Shown here: in pieces, positions 5,743 through 6,281 of the stretch
Layout of the letters: the number at the start of each line of letters is the position of its first letter
Position numbering within the stretch: the stretch's first letter is position 1
Assembly (NCBI GenBank): GCA_009778235.1
Contig: WRKE01000188.1
Location: 1-6,281 of the forward strand
DNA length: 6,281 nt
Direction of reading: 5' to 3'
DNA from: Pseudomonadota bacterium
GTDB taxonomy: Bacteria > Desulfobacterota > Desulfobulbia > Desulfobulbales > Desulfobulbaceae
Program-made: the position numbers and the translations under genes
The notes under the pieces: model-generated
The model's input: only the letters and a program-made list of their open reading frames with translations
Told to the model about the DNA's origin: nothing
Database searches by the model: none

Positions 5743-6201
5743 TCACGGCCACATGCAGCGCGGAAAATATTCTTGATCGCCTTCGCATTCGCCCCGTGGA
5801 AGTTCATGGTATCCCTTGTCTGTCATGCAACATCGCATTTTTCTGAGTAAAATAAGAACTCCATCCGTCATTTGGCCCGGTGTGGCTTGTTCTTTGGGGA
5901 TGGTTGCGCTCGCAATTTGCTCTTGTGTAAAACAAGGTTTTAGTTTGCAATGTTCCTTGCAGGCGGCAAAAAGCTTAGGTCGTCCTTCCACAGCCCGGCA
6001 AAATTCTGCCGAGTCCCTCCCCATACAGGCGGCCCAATCCCGCAGCCGCTCTTCCCGGGTCATCCCTGGTTTTATAAAATACGCGCCAGTGGGAGCGCTG
6101 TATTTTGGCAGACGCCCTGCTCCATCGAGCAGAGGTGGAAAAAAACACCCAGAGATTGCTAAAGAACTTACAGCAAGCACTGCAACCCAAAGCAGACGCA
6201 T
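5743..6201 (-). CDS. Cysteine-rich lipoprotein of unknown function
   Basis: A 152-residue protein with a lipoprotein signal peptide: MRLLWVAVLAVSSLAISGC, lipobox ISGC, lipidated at C19. There is no Asp at +2 (CF), which under enterobacterial sorting rules would favour the outer membrane. The mature part carries nine further cysteines (59, 68, 81, 85, 90, 124, 125, 139, 149), enough for several disulfides in the periplasm. The stretch IKPGMTREERLRDWAACMG (43-61) and the C-terminal CCMTDKGYHELPRGECE...FPRCMWP resemble small uncharacterised lipoproteins that share a 'KPG-T-E...D...C' and 'CM..KGY' pattern; function is unknown. The ribosome binding site AGGAGA lies 7 bases before ATG 6201 and fixes the start. 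It is 26 bp downstream of another gene end and upstream of a broken lipoprotein gene. The GC content is lower than in the left half of the window. Confidence 0.8.
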   Translation of the reverse strand: MRLLWVAVLAVSSLAISGCFFPPLLDGAGRLPKYSAPTGAYFIKPGMTREERLRDWAACMGRDSAEFCRAVEGRPKLFAACKEHCKLKPCFTQEQIASATIPKEQATPGQMTDGVLILLRKMRCCMTDKGYHELPRGECEGDQEYFPRCMWP

Positions 6202-6227
6202 CGTTCATCTCCTGTTGTCATGCGATT

Positions 6228-6281
6228 TCAGAGAGTTATTTCGCCATAACCCAAATCGTATTCCACACCGACGGCGGCACT
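6228..6281 (-). CDS. C-terminal end of an unidentified protein (partial)
   Basis: The minus-strand frame entering from the right edge reads SAAVGVEYDLGYGEITL and stops at TGA (6230-6228), 26 bp before the lipoprotein start. The short gap and the shared strand suggest an operon. Only 17 codons are visible, too few to name a family; the other two frames are less protein-like but cannot be excluded. The tail could suit a large secreted or RTX-like protein, but that is a guess. Confidence 0.45.
   Translation of the reverse strand, partial: SAAVGVEYDLGYGEITL

Noticed and set aside
5571..5846. A 91-codon plus-strand frame (TTG start)
   Set aside because: It runs antisense through the lipoprotein remnant and into the 3' end of the intact lipoprotein gene, with no ribosome binding site and no coherent domain.

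Overview
The window looks like chromosomal DNA from a GC-rich Gram-negative bacterium, most likely a Desulfobulbus/Desulfobacterota relative. That guess rests on overall protein style (a Trm5-like bacterial methyltransferase, a membrane-anchored TPR protein, a class III CoA-transferase, Sec-exported proteins and lipoproteins); no marker gene proves it. No rRNA, tRNA, CRISPR array or intact transposase gene was found.

Layout. On the minus strand, 1-1370 holds a Trm5-like SAM-dependent methyltransferase (537-1370) followed by the start of a membrane-anchored TPR protein that runs off the left edge (1-431). From about 1500 to 2075 lies a gene graveyard. A frameshifted N-terminal quarter of a NifS/IscS-type cysteine desulfurase (minus) abuts, head to head, the last ~65 residues of a GGDEF diguanylate cyclase (plus). 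The cyclase tail is still followed by what looks like its terminator. On the plus strand, 2135-5100 holds a class III (CaiB/BaiF) CoA-transferase, a translationally coupled secreted protein of unknown function, and a GH24 lysozyme in which the usual catalytic Asp is Cys.

From 5100 rightwards the DNA is accessory and partly decayed. A short RTX calcium-binding gene has lost its start frame to an apparent one-base deletion and is split by a ~167-bp palindromic MITE-like element flanked by a 7-bp direct repeat. Its end abuts the N-terminal fragment of a lipoprotein gene (minus), itself frameshifted at the lipobox. An apparently intact Cys-rich lipoprotein gene (5743-6201, minus) lies upstream of that fragment. 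The window ends in the C-terminal 17 codons of another minus-strand gene. GC content visibly falls in this right-hand part.

Functionally, no multi-gene system is complete here. The best-supported transcription units are methyltransferase -> TPR protein (minus), CoA-transferase -> secreted protein (plus, GTGA overlap), and C-terminal tail gene -> lipoprotein -> broken lipoprotein (minus). The most informative points are the repeated, independently decayed gene fragments, the small non-autonomous element with its target duplication, and the unusual lysozyme active site. I do not see a convincing new defence, toxin or biosynthetic system.
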